Translations under genes and position numbers: made by a program | Notes under the pieces: model-generated | What the model was told of the DNA's origin: nothing | Databases searched by the model: none | The model's input: the letters and a program-made list of their open reading frames with translations, nothing else | Assembly (NCBI GenBank): GCA_021234155.1 | Contig: JAJEKV010000072.1 | Location: 4,999,620 to 5,063,619 of the forward strand | Direction: 5' to 3' | Origin: Isoetes taiwanensis | Taxonomy: Eukaryota > Streptophyta > Lycopodiopsida > Isoetales > Isoetaceae | Length of the DNA stretch: 64,000 bases | Shown: piece by piece, positions 12,901-25,494 of the stretch | Layout: every line of letters begins with the position of its first letter | How positions within the stretch are numbered: the first letter of the stretch is position 1

Positions 12901-13140
12901 ATCTGGCATTTCGCTTCACTGCCAAATGTCATGTCTTAATTAATGTATTTTTTGACTAGATTATAGATGGATTACAAAGTGATAATGTAGAAGTGCTATT
13001 GGCATTGCTAAATTCATCACTTCCCAACGTCTCACAAAAAAATTAATATATCACAACATTCCATGTAGAGTTTCTTACTTTTTCCACAAATAATTATGCG
13101 TCTTGCATATTATGAATGATGGACATTGTAGGGCAGCTTT
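9961..13140. other. AT-rich non-coding stretch, no supported gene
   Basis: I see no coding motifs, RNA genes or clear element ends. The same sequence recurs at about 26570-29731. Short open frames appear in both copies because the copies are nearly identical, which is not evidence of coding. Confidence 0.5.
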
Positions 13141-14090
13141 TTGCTAGCTTTGCGTTTCCTCCCATATCAAATTCTGCTGCAGGAGACGGGTTTTTTGCCT
13201 CTTCAGAGGGCGGCCCTTAATTGCCACATTATCTATTTTCAGAAGGTGGTCAATATAGACGATGCTCGTCTCCCTAACCTAGCTTATATCATGGCAATGG
13301 AGCCGCAACACCTCAAAGCCTGGTGGAGGAAAAAGAGAGCTCAATGGTTGGTTAGATAGAATGTGCAGGAGTGATAGGTGCATATATGTGGAAATAGAGG
13401 CAGATCGCCATAACTTGAGGCAATATCTTGACACTTGCTTCCTCAACAAGCTCTCGGATGCTAATGCCTTTGAACATGTCAAGATAACACACTACCAGCG
13501 CCATATAAATCCCACATTGGAACGAGGCCCGTAATGCTACCTACATACCCACTTACCTATAAAAAGGCGCAGACTCATTGCCTCTATTCGCACATAGGTA
13601 CACCATCTTCGAATTGAGTCGGGAAGATGGATTGGTGAGCCACGCCAGGACAGGCTTTGTCAATGCTACCAAATGGGAGTCATTAAGGATGAATCTCATA
13701 CCCTTCAAATCTGCCCAGCATATGATCAAATTCGGACGCGCTATGCTGAGTTGGTCAGGCCTGGCCAGCCGCTACATGTGACATTGAGCACGACTTCCAT
13801 ACGGATGCTCCGATCATACCTTCAGGAGGTCATGGATATGCGAGATCAGCTATGTCCTCGGGCACACACTTGACATGTATATATACATATATTTCATGAT
13901 GATATATACTTGTACAGTTTGACAACATTCTTATTACTGCCACAGTTTTTCCCTCGAAAATCCTTCGGGGCGGGGTTTTTTTAACCCGGACAAGAATAAG
14001 TTTGTTGCGCCCTTCTAGGTCCCATAGGCCGATTGGTCTCAGTGGACAATAAAAATCATTCTTTCTTTCTTAGACCTATATCATTTTGAA
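13141..14090 (+). mobile_element. LINE ORF2 C-terminal and 3'-UTR fragment
   Basis: Broken frames encode the LINE C-terminal region. LPLQRAALNCHI and RLPNLAYIMA lie at about 13195-13300. ADRHNLRQYLDTCFLNKL and THYQRHINP lie at about 13400-13515 and match the minus-strand LINE at 4850-5218. A zinc-knuckle-like C-x-C...H...C run with CPAYDQIRTRY follows at about 13655-13760. The 3' UTR near 13950-14060 contains the shared block GGTCCCATAGGCCGATTGG and ends in a CTTT-rich tail. Confidence 0.75.
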
Positions 14091-16040
14091 AGGCTATATT
14101 AATCATAATTTAAACTATATAGAAATTAGGCATAATGCCTTCAAACAAAAATAGAGAAGATCTTTGATGTACATGTATCAGGGAAAATTTTAAGGGACCT
14201 ATAATTTTGTATAAGTATAATGAATTGGCCATTCCTTGTAAAATATGCCCCCAAAAGTGTAGCCCGAATCGCCAATTTTCCTATTTTTTTTTCTAATGTG
14301 GTCGCAACCCAATTGGCGATTTTTGAACCAAATATCTAATAATGTGTAGCTCAAATGGCGATTTTTAGCTAGATTCTTATTAAAAATAGAGCTTGTTGCC
14401 CAAACATAAAGAAATCGCTACCCTATATAAATGTGTTTAAGTTACATGTTGTATTTAATTTGAATTCAAAGATGCATTCTTCGGTAGGGAGAATCAGAAA
14501 TTGGATGCCAGAGTCTTCGTAAAGAGGATTGAAAACTGCCTCGACATTTGATTTTCCAAAAGAGGGGGATTATTCTTAGTTGGTAGATATATTTAGGAAT
14601 AAAAATTTCTAATAATGTTGGCCCCCCATAAATGACGAATTTATGAGGGGGCTCTTAATGAAGTTAAGATTTGGCTTAACTTAAGGCATTACAAGATTTG
14701 GCCAAGTGGCCTAAATGGCCATTCCATTGGTATATCTAGTTCTAACTTGGGACTAAATTGGCCCCAAAGTCGATACCACTCCAATTAGCAAACATCTAAT
14801 TGGCCATTCTAATGTCGTAATCGGCAATAAAGTGCCATGAAATGGCAAATGGGCAGTAGTCCGTCAGTAAGGCATCCTACTCAAGCCGGCCGTCACATTA
14901 CGCCTAAACCTGTAATTTGTGGCCAAATGGCCCGCCGGGGCCACTAAAATTTTCGCTGAATGTATAATCATCCCACAACAAAACCAAGTGCCTATCAGGC
15001 TGAATCCACAATTGCCCACCTGTCGGATAGGAAGCAGCAATGGACCAAAATTGGGCATGAAAAAAAACAAATCTGGTCAAGGAAACGTTCAGTGGACGAC
15101 TTCCGTGATAGAAGGAAAATCTGGGAAGGAGTGGGTAGCAGAAGGAGCCATTATGTGGGAAGGTCACTAGATAATTTCAACAACAAAAATAATTGCAAAG
15201 ACAAATAACGTCAATTCTTGCAAGCATCAACCTGCGCGGCTGTCGAAAGTTGCACATATGCAGATTAAAAGCTGAGTAAAAACACAAGTCATGACAGTTA
15301 TTCTTATTATTTATCATGTTGTGTTGATATCTATATATGATATTGGTTGATCTCATGTTTACACCTGTTGTGTATTGGGAAGTGGGGTAGAGATCTAGTA
15401 GCCATTAAGATGATGCTCCTAGTTTAGATTATATACGGCATGTGCATAGAGCCCACCAGACTACAGAGGCTATGGAGTGACTGAGCACCACACAATGGGG
15501 TCAGTGGCAAACTAGAGGGAGGTTCCTGCTGAGCACGGCTACTGAGAACACATAGCGGGTTAGGCTTATAGCCGGCCACTTTGTGAGGACCGGGATATCC
15601 GTCACTTCCTGGGTCAATGGTGTTGCTCTGACTCCCAAGAGTTGCAGGTGTTTGCCTAGCTCTTGTTTTGGAGAGTTTAGTCGGGAAAGGACACGTGTTG
15701 CCACGATCCTCTAGCTGCCCGTGGAACCACTGCACTCTGGGAAAGGAAGATGCAACCTTTCTACCTCATTGGACCGGGGAGATGCAGCCAGGAGTATTCT
15801 CGTTGGGTAATACCACGAGACTGGATCTCCTATAGGTTATAGTCATGACAAAGCCTGATTTTGCCCATCTGCAAAGTGTGCACAGGAGGAGTAGATAGAG
15901 TGATCAACCCTAGCCATTGTCTATTGTCAGTCCAAATCATTATCAAAGCTGTTCAACCACAACCAAGCTATCATGCAAGAAGTGGCACAAGTTTTTATCA
16001 CTGCCTTCTTCAAGTTAAAGATTGCATGGCTCCTCAACAC
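14091..16040. other. Intergenic sequence, nothing assignable
   Basis: The stretch is AT-rich to mixed. Open frames near 14919-15208 and 15424-15735 have no family motifs that I can name. The copy at about 30665-32629 is equivalent. Confidence 0.4.
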
Positions 16041-16965
16041 CAGTGTTGTCAGGTACGTTTAGTACGGTACGGGTATTATACGTACGTAACGTATTAATAC
16101 CGTATGCATACCTCTCATTTAAAAAGTACTTTAAATACGTTTTTTGGAATTATAAAGTACTTATTATACGTAAAATACGTACTTTACGTACTATACGTTA
16201 AGTACTTTCTGTAATTTTTAGAACTATTATTTCTTGTATTGCACTTGAAATAGTTGCAATAACAACTAGTATGAAGAACTTCAAGTTTTAAATAATGAAC
16301 CGGAATATATTACTTTAGAAAATTAAGTATTTCTTAAAGTTTTCAATCCAGAGTTATATATTCTAGTCTGCAATCTACATTCACAGACAAATAAATTCAA
16401 GTAATTGTTGCTCATTTGTTGCATCTGAAGCTATTAACTGCCACTGACCTCTGTATTTCTTTCCTGGCATGAATGCAAGCTATTAAAGTATTAAAGAGAA
16501 GGTTTGCCTCCTACCATGACAAAACAAGGAGAAAGGTGGGTCTGCATCTCCATCTCCATTCCGGTTCAACAGCCAGGGTAAGAGGAAAGAGGGGGAAAAT
16601 GCAGGGGGTTTGGGTTTTTATTTGCAAGAAGATTATGTGCTTTTTTTTCTTTTTTACTACAATTCTATAATTTTCCTAATGTCTAAAAACTCCTAATGTG
16701 TTTTTTACACCTATTCTATAGTATATAATAATGTATTTTTCCTAATGTATAATTTTACCAATTCTTATTGGTCTAATGTCATTTGGACGATTTTTTTTAT
16801 ATAAAGTACGTATCATACGTACTGTACGTATTAATACGTTAAGTACGGTATTAATAAAACAAGAGCTTAATTTGACCTGTCAACTTATAGGTATAGTACG
16901 TATAGTACTGTGAGGAAGGTACGGGACGTACATAAACGTAAAATACGGGTACGTAAACAACACTG
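16041..16965. mobile_element. Non-autonomous hAT-like element with 8-bp target duplication
   Basis: The element begins CAGTGTTGT and ends ACAACACTG, the classic hAT terminal form, and is flanked by perfect CTCAACAC repeats at 16033-16040 and 16966-16973. Both subterminal regions are dense in TACGTA/GTACG words, as expected for transposase-binding repeats. It encodes no transposase. The 925-bp element has a twin in the second large copy at 32630. Confidence 0.9.
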
Positions 16966-18385
16966 CTCAACACATTGAAGACTTAACAATATTAGACATG
17001 CTTTGGTGTATGAGCAAGAGAAACAAGGTGCTGCGCACGGAGGGTTGCCCTCTGTGGCCTGAGGATGAAGTGGCTTATATCATACTTCAATATCATGTTT
17101 TCACAATCAATCAAAATTGCTACTTCAAAACAATACAATACTTGATACCATGACATTATAAAAGTACAGCTCCGAAGATTGTGGATGGAGTGAATTGCAG
17201 AAATTTAGCTTAAATTTGAATTTACAAAACTGATTTCAAGATCATAATAACTGTTACACTGATTTCAAGACAACAGATGTTTAGCTTTGTATAGAATGGT
17301 TACATGAGTTCATTGCCAGACTCTTAAAATGGCAAGAAATGTCTTATGCTTTTGCATTTACTTCTGTCTTAATTTTTGAACTGCAAAAAAATAGAATAAA
17401 GAAATATTCTGAAGATTATCGTGATAATCCTTAATGATTATTGTGATAATCTTAGGAATATTCTAAGATGATCTAAGTTATGGATTTTAACCCTAATTAG
17501 ATCTAACGGTCATCAACGGTTGGATCATTGTAAACTTCGAGCCCTATGGTTTAAGATGCATCGACAACAATCTTAAAGTCAAGTACAGTGTAGGGCCTAG
17601 TGTTTTCCAAAACGACATTAAAGTCCTAGAAGCACTATATTTGCCTGGGTAAAAACCCTAGAATGTAAAGCTGATACAAAGGTTTAGAATTGTAAGCCTG
17701 ATGAGATCTCACCAAAAGGTGATACAAAAACGTAGTATGCCCAATTGTAGGTCTGAGATCTAATTCAAGCTCACCAACTTATCCACGATACAACAATAAG
17801 AGCAATACTTTAATGATATGAATTCACAAAGGTCTAACCTTACAAAAACATATTTAAATTAAAATCCCATTTTAAGAGATCTAACATGGTCATTCAACAC
17901 TTTACGTCCACCTTATCACCGACCTCAATTGCTCTTACATCTACATTATTGCCTACCTTATCACTATCATAACATCACCAACATTGATTGTGCTTCAATC
18001 AGTAAAAAAGCAACAATAATATAATGTTAACTTAGGCCGATACAAATATTTATACAATATCAGAACATGGTAATGTGTGTCCCTTCAAAACTACCGAGAC
18101 ACACACATGTAGTACTGGCCGGCCATGGAATATGAGTACTTGAAACAGTATGGCAAGAGCGTGACGGGTTGATTTTCTTCAACACCTTAAATTCCCTCCT
18201 AGAACTTATACCCAAACCCAAGTAATTACATGTACCGCTCCTAGCAAGAAAGATAACATGGATCATTAAGTAAACCTCTTTTACAGATATAGCCCAAAGC
18301 AATAGATTGAAACTTATGGAACAAACAAAGTGAACCATAAAGATATTGTTGAGTAAATAACACAAGCATTTCACAACAATCACAC
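16966..18385. other. AT-rich non-coding stretch with a palindrome pair
   Basis: Two adjacent near-identical 16-mers, GATTATCGTGATAATC (17414-17429) and GATTATTGTGATAATC (17436-17451), each have 7-bp inverted arms. No gene is recognised. Confidence 0.5.
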
Positions 18386-19368
18386 CTCAAATACAGTTCC
18401 GGTGTAGTAGGCAAAGCCTCTGATCACTGAAGCGTCAAATTCTAACCAGTCAGCATATCCATAATGTGCAGCCAACTTAAAGAGCTCCTTCAGCAAAGCA
18501 TCGCATTTGGTCCAATCAAGACTGCCAATTTAGAGAAAGGTTTAATGGAACTCAACGCGATTCAGCCGCAAAGCATATTGAAACACCTTAAAACCTAGAG
18601 TAGTTCTATAAGATCTTTAAAAAAAATTCTAGATACTTATAGAGCATCAGATATTTCTTGGTAGAAGTATTCAATTCGTTTTATACCATGGTGGCAAATA
18701 TACTAGGCATGTAAGATCTATCCTTAACTCTACACACCCATTCATGACTGCAGGCATTTTTATACCATTGAGTATATGTCAATATCAATGCAGCTCCATC
18801 ACCTTCTTTCTTTCTTTTATGCATATAGAATGTAAATATTTCAATGGCCGGCTGGGCAAAAGTAAAAGCAAATGCAAGCCCAATGTGTTTTCAAATTGAA
18901 ATGCAAAATCTTTCAATATACATACGTCCAATCTTCAAGACAACTCTAGAAACCCCACTTTTGCAAAAAAAAATGCATTCCAATTGTTTTCCAAAAGATT
19001 TGATGAGCAAACATAGAACTTTCCAATTCCCAAATTTTCCACACTGAATTATTACGAAGAAACTGTAATAAAGAAACACAATAACCACCTTCCAGTTTAT
19101 CCAGTGAACTTAATGAGACAACATCTAATATGCCTTGAATGGCATCATCAAACAACCCCCAAAGACGTAGCTCCGCCTCAATCTCCTCCTTGAACACTTT
19201 CTCAACCTACAGTAGAATAGAATAGTTGCAAAAAGGAATCAGAAAGCCCTTGGAGCATTAGTATTGGCATTTGTTGCTGGGCAAGTTCTACCTTTTCGAC
19301 AATAATACAAACTGCGGAAAAGATTTCCTGTGTTACACTATATTGATCGAGAACCGCTTTCATGAGAA
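18386..19368 (-). pseudogene. Histidyl-tRNA synthetase fragment (organellar type)
   Basis: Three exon-like pieces with splice signals are read on the minus strand. Exon at 19368-19292: AVLDQYSVTQEIFSAVCIIVEK, ending at GTAGAA. Exon at 19206-19089: after a CTGTAG acceptor, EEIEAELRLWGL followed by GILDVVSLSSLDKLE. Exon at 18521-18386: [18 protein letters not shown] then [17 protein letters not shown], the class II HisRS segment just before motif 3. The upstream catalytic exons and the downstream anticodon-binding region are not seen nearby, so this is a gene fragment. It lies beside PTPMT1 and S40-like fragments in the same orientation. Confidence 0.75.
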
Positions 19369-20022
19369 CTTGAAGAAGGCAAATAATGGTCAGAATTTCC
19401 ATGGCAATTCTAGCAAACTAGATTACATGAATAATAGCTTTAAATATACTTGCCACTATTGCAATATGGTATTCACTCATTCATTGAACAACACTATAAT
19501 GCACGCCATCTCTTACCTTCAATCTGGCAGGCTTCTCACTTAGCCTCTCGTGTAACAATCAACCATAGATTCCATTTTAAAATTTTTGGGCGAGAAGTTT
19601 ACTTATCGCTCCTTCCAGTTGCCCTACTATGAATGTGATGTCCAGAAGAAAGCTAGTACTATGAATAGTATAGTGACTTTTTTTATGCATGATCTAGATT
19701 ATCTCTACTACTTTCAGGCATAGCTCCTTTAAATGGCCAGGTGATCAAAAGTCCAGTCTGTTTGGGCAGAAAATGCTCTGTCCAAGTTTTCTTTTTTCCG
19801 TCCAAGTTGACAGTGCATGTTCGTCTGAGCTCATGGCTAAAAATAGATGAAATCCTAGACCATTCACAGCATTGGAGAGACCAAAACCTGCTGCTACATA
19901 CCTTCCAGTAGGTAATCCCTTGTAGGAATTACGAGATGTTTAATGCCTTCATTATGCATTCCAACTTCCAACTTGTTTTAGCCATATGTAGAATGCTCAA
20001 ATGTGATACGCCGCAAGAGCAC

Positions 20023-20570
20023 CTTATACAGTGATACGTGCACCAAAGTTTCACAGGACTCATTCAAAGTTACTACAGCTTTTACGCTAAGACTTCTTAA
20101 GTGAGCCACATCCCTAGGAAATGGCACTACACCGAGCAACAAAAACTTGCACAAAACAAAAGCCATAACAATTAGGTTAATCTAAAATTATTAGTTGCAA
20201 GTGTATAATCGTAACCTTTAACATTCATATATTTTCAGAGACAATCCTGATAATAAAAAATAACATTAACCCCTGCACTTTAACATTGAAAATAATGAGA
20301 GTCACTAGACCTCAGACATGCAAAGAAGCACTTGTGTTGTTAGGGTTTTCAAAAAATTTGCATAAATACAAAAACTTGCACATACCAGAAAAAGATTCTT
20401 GTGAACAAAAGACAAACTTGGTCTATTTCATCTCACCAATGATACTCTGCTTCAAGTTTATTCTGAATGATATTATACAGTAAAGTTGGATAAAACAGTG
20501 CTCTAGCTCCAGCACCAACAAACAGTCGTTTTGCCTCCTGCTTATAAATTTTGAGACTAGAAACCCCAAA
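20023..20570 (-). pseudogene. PTPMT1-like dual-specificity phosphatase fragment
   Basis: Two exon-like pieces on the minus strand match plant PTPMT1 (phosphatidylglycerophosphate phosphatase type). The first, ending at 20418, has GAGARALFYPTLLYN and then a stop (TGA at 20433-20435) where the family has the second Trp of a WWD motif. The second, 20145-20023, has FLLLGVVPFPRDVAHL and AVVTLNESCETLV, ending SLYK at a GT donor. The catalytic HCxxGxxR exon is absent nearby. The fragment is non-functional. Confidence 0.75.
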
Positions 20571-21378
20571 GTCATCTGCCTTACCTCATAGCGTGTCCAC
20601 CTTCATTTTCTTTTCACTACAGAAACTTCTTCCACAGTCTTCTTTCCCTGAAAAGTCAAGTGTGCCAAATCAAATATGGCCTGCAATCAAAGCGCATTTA
20701 TTAAAGTTACCCAATATACTAAAATCAAATAACAACCCCTACGAAACCATTGTTACCCGCTTCATTACATCTCACTCACAGAAACAGTTGTATTGTTCTT
20801 GCACATGTGATTAGTTACTTTGCACACAAGCATTTAGGTCTAAAAGAACTAAATTAACAATTTTCTTGGAAAATCTTACATCATTCTGTCGTTCCTCCAA
20901 CTGCTTTGCCTGATAGTGTCGAAGTCATTCAATATCAACTCAATGGAGAGAAAATGATCTCAGTTACAATAATTCACTACATATCTGTAGAAAGTAATGG
21001 AGCAGCAAAGGTGCAGATCATCAGAGGACAAATGTAACCAAAAGGAAAAGGTGAATCTAGTTATTTACAATGCAATTATCATGATCATCACTCTGTGCTG
21101 CTGCAGAACATGATATACTCATCGAAGGCAAGATGGCCAAAAGATTGAAAAATATTGCAAGTGTTAGTAGAGTAGTAAGGAAGGTGTAGTTGTCAATCAC
21201 TTAAGTTTCTGCACATCATGAACAAGAAGCTGTACATGAATGTAGAAGATGATGGCAGAAAACCCTTCTGCAAATAACAAGCCGAAGTGGAGGAATTATA
21301 GTGTTCAACAGCACTTGGAAAATTTAAATTAGCACGGCATCAAACATGGCCAATTTTTCAGAGGAAGCCAGTCTGCTT

Positions 21379-21965
21379 CTAGACTGCGTTGCGAACCCGG
21401 CTTAGATCCCTTCCTTTCAGAGTCCGGTCTGCGCCTTCATACACAAAAAAAGTCATCTGACTCCTTGCACATTCTCTAGCAACTAGTTCATGAGGAGGTA
21501 GTTTTTCCTGATCATCGTCATTTGTATCAAAATCCAAACCATTCCGCCTCATATCCTTCTTATTTGAACCGAAAATCTTAGACCAATCTGGCACATTCAT
21601 AGGAGCAGATTGATGCATAATAGGTATTCCTGCATCAAACAACCGGAAGAAGATTGGGGAATGGTCTAGAGGCAGATATAGACGACATCCCCGTCTCCAT
21701 ATGAATCTTTGTCGAGACCAAGCCATCTTCTTCCAGTTGAAAGAAATTTATGATGATCCGTGCCTTCTATGTATTCTTCCAGATAACCCTCTTCAGGCAG
21801 AGGTCTTAAATCCGAACCCCAAATGTCGTCTTCTTTTAGATCATTCATATCCGAAAAGTCATGAGATGTTGGTGCAGACCACAAATGATAATCCATCAGT
21901 CCGTTAGACGGTTCGAACAAATGACCCCCCAACCACGTGGGTGACCGCCCGGTTCGCCAAGACAA
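21379..21965 (-). pseudogene. S40-like (DUF584) senescence-regulator pseudogene
   Basis: Minus-strand frames match the plant S40/DUF584 family. The N-terminal part has DLKEDDIWGSDLRPLP. The C-terminal part has SAPMNVPDWSKIFG, DDDQEKLPPHELVAREC and the signature GRDLSRVRNAV. The two parts are in different frames, with a shift near 21670. A TAG stop at 21379-21381 replaces the Trp that normally follows RNAV, and the expected KQTGFL reading continues beyond it. The second large copy has equivalent damage. Confidence 0.75.
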
Positions 21966-23548
21966 GTTTTAGTACTTTTTTCAGATATTCTAGGAATATA
22001 CCGGCATATATCAAGAATATATTGAAAACCCATACAAGCAAGGGATTGCCCCTAGGGGCAACCCAAAAAAAGAAAGAAAGAAAGAACAACACCACTTAGG
22101 ATCAACATCACAAGAAAGGTCAATGTTCATCTTTGTCTCTTATGGTGAATGGGTCTTTCTGCATCTATTTAATCCTACGCATCTATGAAGCTCATGGGAA
22201 GCACGTAAATAACTTTTCCTTTTGAAGATGAAGAAGATGAGTCTATCTCTAAGAAAGAAGGGAAGGGAAAAGAAAAAAAAAAGAAAAGAAAAGGAAAGCA
22301 CTATATCAATCCTAAAGGAACATTCATGAGTCACTCAAATATTAATCCCAATTTGTTTGGAGATCAAACCACATTTTTTTTAGCACAATTATATTTGCAA
22401 TAAATTAGCAAAATCATAAAACTACATCAAAAGAAGATATGACCTTATTTATTAGTATTTTTGGATTCTTAACACGAATATTAACTCATTTATGTAGGTC
22501 AACCATTACTTTCATTTATGTGTATTATAATTCGCTACTTTCATCAACTAAATCTTAATTAAATCATTTGGAGTGACTTGGACAGAGACCTGCGAGATGC
22601 TTCTCATATAAAGAAAGACAGTGTGCAACTGCATGACAACCTGGTCACCAATGATCAAGAGCTTATTTGCCGTATTGACAAGAAAGAGTTATGAAGTGTG
22701 TAGGAAATTGCAGACGACAATATTTAGGATGAAACAACATGACAACTAATACCCGATGGCTAAGTCAGATTAGATGTTGACTATTGGTCATTGTTTTAGT
22801 ACATATTGTTCTAGCTTTTGCCCATACTGATCTTTAAAGCATATACAATCATCTTTTTAGGATACTGATTGAGGCCAAGAGTTGGAATGATGCTATGGAC
22901 CACATGCACAAGATAAAAAAGGATTCTTCATAGTGATTAACCTTGGAAAGTTGATTATCTTTTAAAAAACCACATGTTTTAGAACTTGAAAATAAGGGCA
23001 TAAGTTTTACAATCATTTTGAATTTACTAGTGTTTTTAAATATTATTTCGTAATATGGTGATGTGGTTTTCATTTAGTTATTTTGAGTGGCTTTTTCTTT
23101 AAATACAGGGAGCAACAAATTCTTTTTTATGGGCATTTCTAACTAAAGGTGCCTTTGAAAAAGGAGGGGTGTATAGATTCCTAAGTTGCATTAAGGACAT
23201 TAATATTGTCGGACGGAAAGGCGATCTCTAAATTGACTCTTTTGAAAGTGAGATTTTTAATTTATTCTTAATAGTTATCACTTAAAAGAAACGCCCGTTA
23301 TCGCCACAAACCGGGGTCTCTCTTGCATAGTCGCTGCAACAAGCCTCTCCGATGGGGAAGATCTTCAGCTCTGCTCTTGATTAGGTTTTAGAATCGCCAT
23401 TTTGTCTGAGAACAAATTCCGGCATTCAAGACAAGTAGATCAAATCTGCCATTTGAGGAAAAAAAGCTCGGCATTTGGAGGGCTTTAAATCAAATCCGGC
23501 TTTTGGGTAAGAGCCCAGAAAAATTTCGCATTTCTTCCTTCAGCTTTA
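21966..23548. other. Intergenic sequence upstream of a MIZ1-like gene
   Basis: It contains a near-perfect palindrome around TTGCCCCTAGGGGCAA (22048-22067) and a polypurine run at about 22240-22290. The last few hundred bases are probably the promoter and 5' UTR of the MIZ1-like gene at 23549. No other gene was recognised. Confidence 0.45.
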
Positions 23549-24253
23549 ATGGCGGACAGCCCTGTGAACAGGAAGGAGCCAAATCGGCTAGGAAGCAGAA
23601 AAAGAATCGTAGATCTGACAGGAAATAATTTCATCCACCGACCCACAACTGTGCGGTGTGAAAAAGAAGTAAAATCTTGGCTTTCGCTAAGGACTCTGTT
23701 AGGAATCATGTTGCCTTGCAGCAGGATCAACAGAGCCACAATGCAAGATGATGCAGAATCTGTACAAGGATCGACCATTACATGCACCATTTTTGGGTAC
23801 AGAAAGAGCAAGGTAAACATGTGCATTCAAGAAGATGCTCGAGGAGCGCCGCTTCTGATGCTGGAGTTGGCTATGCCTACCTATATCCTGGTAAGGGAAA
23901 TGTCTTCTGGTTTACTCAGAATTGCACTTGAATGTGAAAAAAGAAAAGGGGAAAACAGACCACTGTTTGCTGAGCCAGTATGGTCCATGTTTTGCAATGG
24001 CCGGAAGGTTGGATTTGCCATAAAGCGCCATTGCACAGATAATGACAGAGCTATTTTGAGTCTGATGCAGCTTGTAACTATGGGTGCTGGGGTTATTCCT
24101 CTTGAAGAGGGGAAGAAGGAAGAAGATGAGCTTATGTATATGCGAGCTACTTATGAGCGAGTTGTGGGTTCTCCAGATTCAGAGTCTTACCATATGATCA
24201 ATCCTGGTGGTTCCCCTGGCCAAGAACTTAGCATATTTTTGATTCGAGCTTAA
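23549..24253 (+). CDS. MIZ1-like (DUF617) protein, paralogue 2
   Basis: Single-exon frame of 234 residues with all DUF617 landmarks: TIFGYRKSKV, LELAMPTYILVREMSSG, RIALECEKR, EPVWSMFCNGRKVG, VTMGAGVIPLEEGKKEED, YMRATYERVVG and GQELSIFLIRA at the C-terminus. The start ATG (MADSPVNRKEPNR) fits the homology limits. It is the intact member of the recent pair, since the twin at 39827 is frameshifted. The J-domain gene starts about 0.86 kb downstream on the same strand with its own intergenic region. A host gene is likely. Confidence 0.92.
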   Translation: MADSPVNRKEPNRLGSRKRIVDLTGNNFIHRPTTVRCEKEVKSWLSLRTLLGIMLPCSRINRATMQDDAESVQGSTITCTIFGYRKSKVNMCIQEDARGAPLLMLELAMPTYILVREMSSGLLRIALECEKRKGENRPLFAEPVWSMFCNGRKVGFAIKRHCTDNDRAILSLMQLVTMGAGVIPLEEGKKEEDELMYMRATYERVVGSPDSESYHMINPGGSPGQELSIFLIRA

Positions 24254-25114
24254 GCATCTCCTTAGTGCATAATGCAGTGCAGATCTGTCTGAGAAAAGTC
24301 TTGGCAGACATGTAGATAAATTAAAAAGAGGAACAAGTTTCTTGCAGCATTACTTTGACCATGTTCCAAGATGCACAGCTATTGATTCATATGTTAGGCA
24401 CCTTTCATACAGGGAACAGTGTACGTTTTCTATACATTGCAAAATGAATATGATGTGGATTTCATCAGTACGCTTCTGTCTATATGAAGTAATAAATATT
24501 GCTAACATAACTAACTGCATGTGCCAATCCTTTGTTTCAATGGATTGCTGCTCACAGCATTAGAAATTTAGTGCAGTGATTGTGTTGACAAGCTTGCAGT
24601 ATATCTCTTAACTGTAATCCATAGCCATGCTTGCCTTGTTCTTCATTGTAATTGAAGTTATTCCATGTCAAGTTTTTTTTTCAAATCTCTATGTGGTTTC
24701 TTATGTGTCATCTTCCTTTGCCATGCATGGCTTCTTAACCATGGTCACGATTTTGGTTCAAGCTTAGTGGTTTTATAGATGTTTTCCTTCTGTTTGCTTC
24801 TGAATCTGTTTAAGCAGATCACATAACTTTCAAGGAGCTTCACAAGAGAGTCAGAATTTAGGTGTACTAGAATTGTTCTCTAACTCATTGCAGGTTTGCT
24901 ACTTCCTTAGTGTTCACATCTGTTCAAGAAACGAAATACTAGCCATTAAATAATCCCATGCAACCAAGTGAACAAGTTGTGTTAGATCCATAAACTTTTC
25001 TTGTTAACATATTAGAAACCGGAAAACAAATATTGCCTGAATTATCTTCCCTTTTCCGGTGGGGAAATATAGGCGCCGTTATCACCAGCAAATTCTCAAT
25101 CGAGAAGGGAAAGC
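24254..25114. other. Spacer between the MIZ1-like and J-domain genes
   Basis: It must hold the 3' UTR of the MIZ1-like gene and the promoter of the J-domain gene. No specific site could be recognised, and open frames here have no motifs. The same spacer recurs at 40531-41391. Confidence 0.5.
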
Positions 25115-25494
25115 ATGGCCATGGCCCTGGCGCCGCCCAGTTCATTGTACGATAGAGTGGGTTTATATGTTGGCATTTCAACACCTGCATGGCCTTCTTC
25201 ACGAAGCAGCGCCAGTTTCTGCTATCAAAATTGGACGGAGATTGCCAGTTATAGGCGAATTAATTATTCCTATTTTCAGGGGATCAGAAGAATACACCGA
25301 ATTGAAGCCAAGTCTTCTGGTTGGGCCGCTCCAGAATCCCCTTATGACACTCTTGGTGAGCTCAATTTTCTTGTCTATATACCATAACTTGTTCTTAGCT
25401 TGTCCCTTTTCCTTTGCAGGTGTTGAAAAGGATGCTGATGACGAAGGAATAAGAAGTGCATACAGACGAATGGCAAAGCTTTTCCATCCTGATG
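25115..25494 (+). pseudogene. J-domain protein gene, 3'-truncated copy (exons 1-2 only)
   Basis: Exon 1 (25115-25355) encodes a Ser/Arg-rich leader like a plastid transit peptide and then SPYDTLG. Exon 2 (25420-25494) encodes VEKDADDEGIRSAYRR and the HPD motif of the J domain, ending at a GT donor at 25495. Intron 2 then breaks off at 25644, where Ty3 sequence of the second large copy starts, so exons 3-5 are missing. The exons are equivalent to those of the complete gene at 41392. Any transcript would run into retroelement sequence. Confidence 0.88.

Noticed and set aside
15424-15735. Minus-strand frame of 103 codons, present in both large copies
   Set aside because: Presence in both copies follows from the duplication. 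No family motifs, and other frames overlap it.
22240-22295. Polypurine run as a possible retrotransposon polypurine tract
   Set aside because: No adjacent LTR start or matching primer-binding site was seen.
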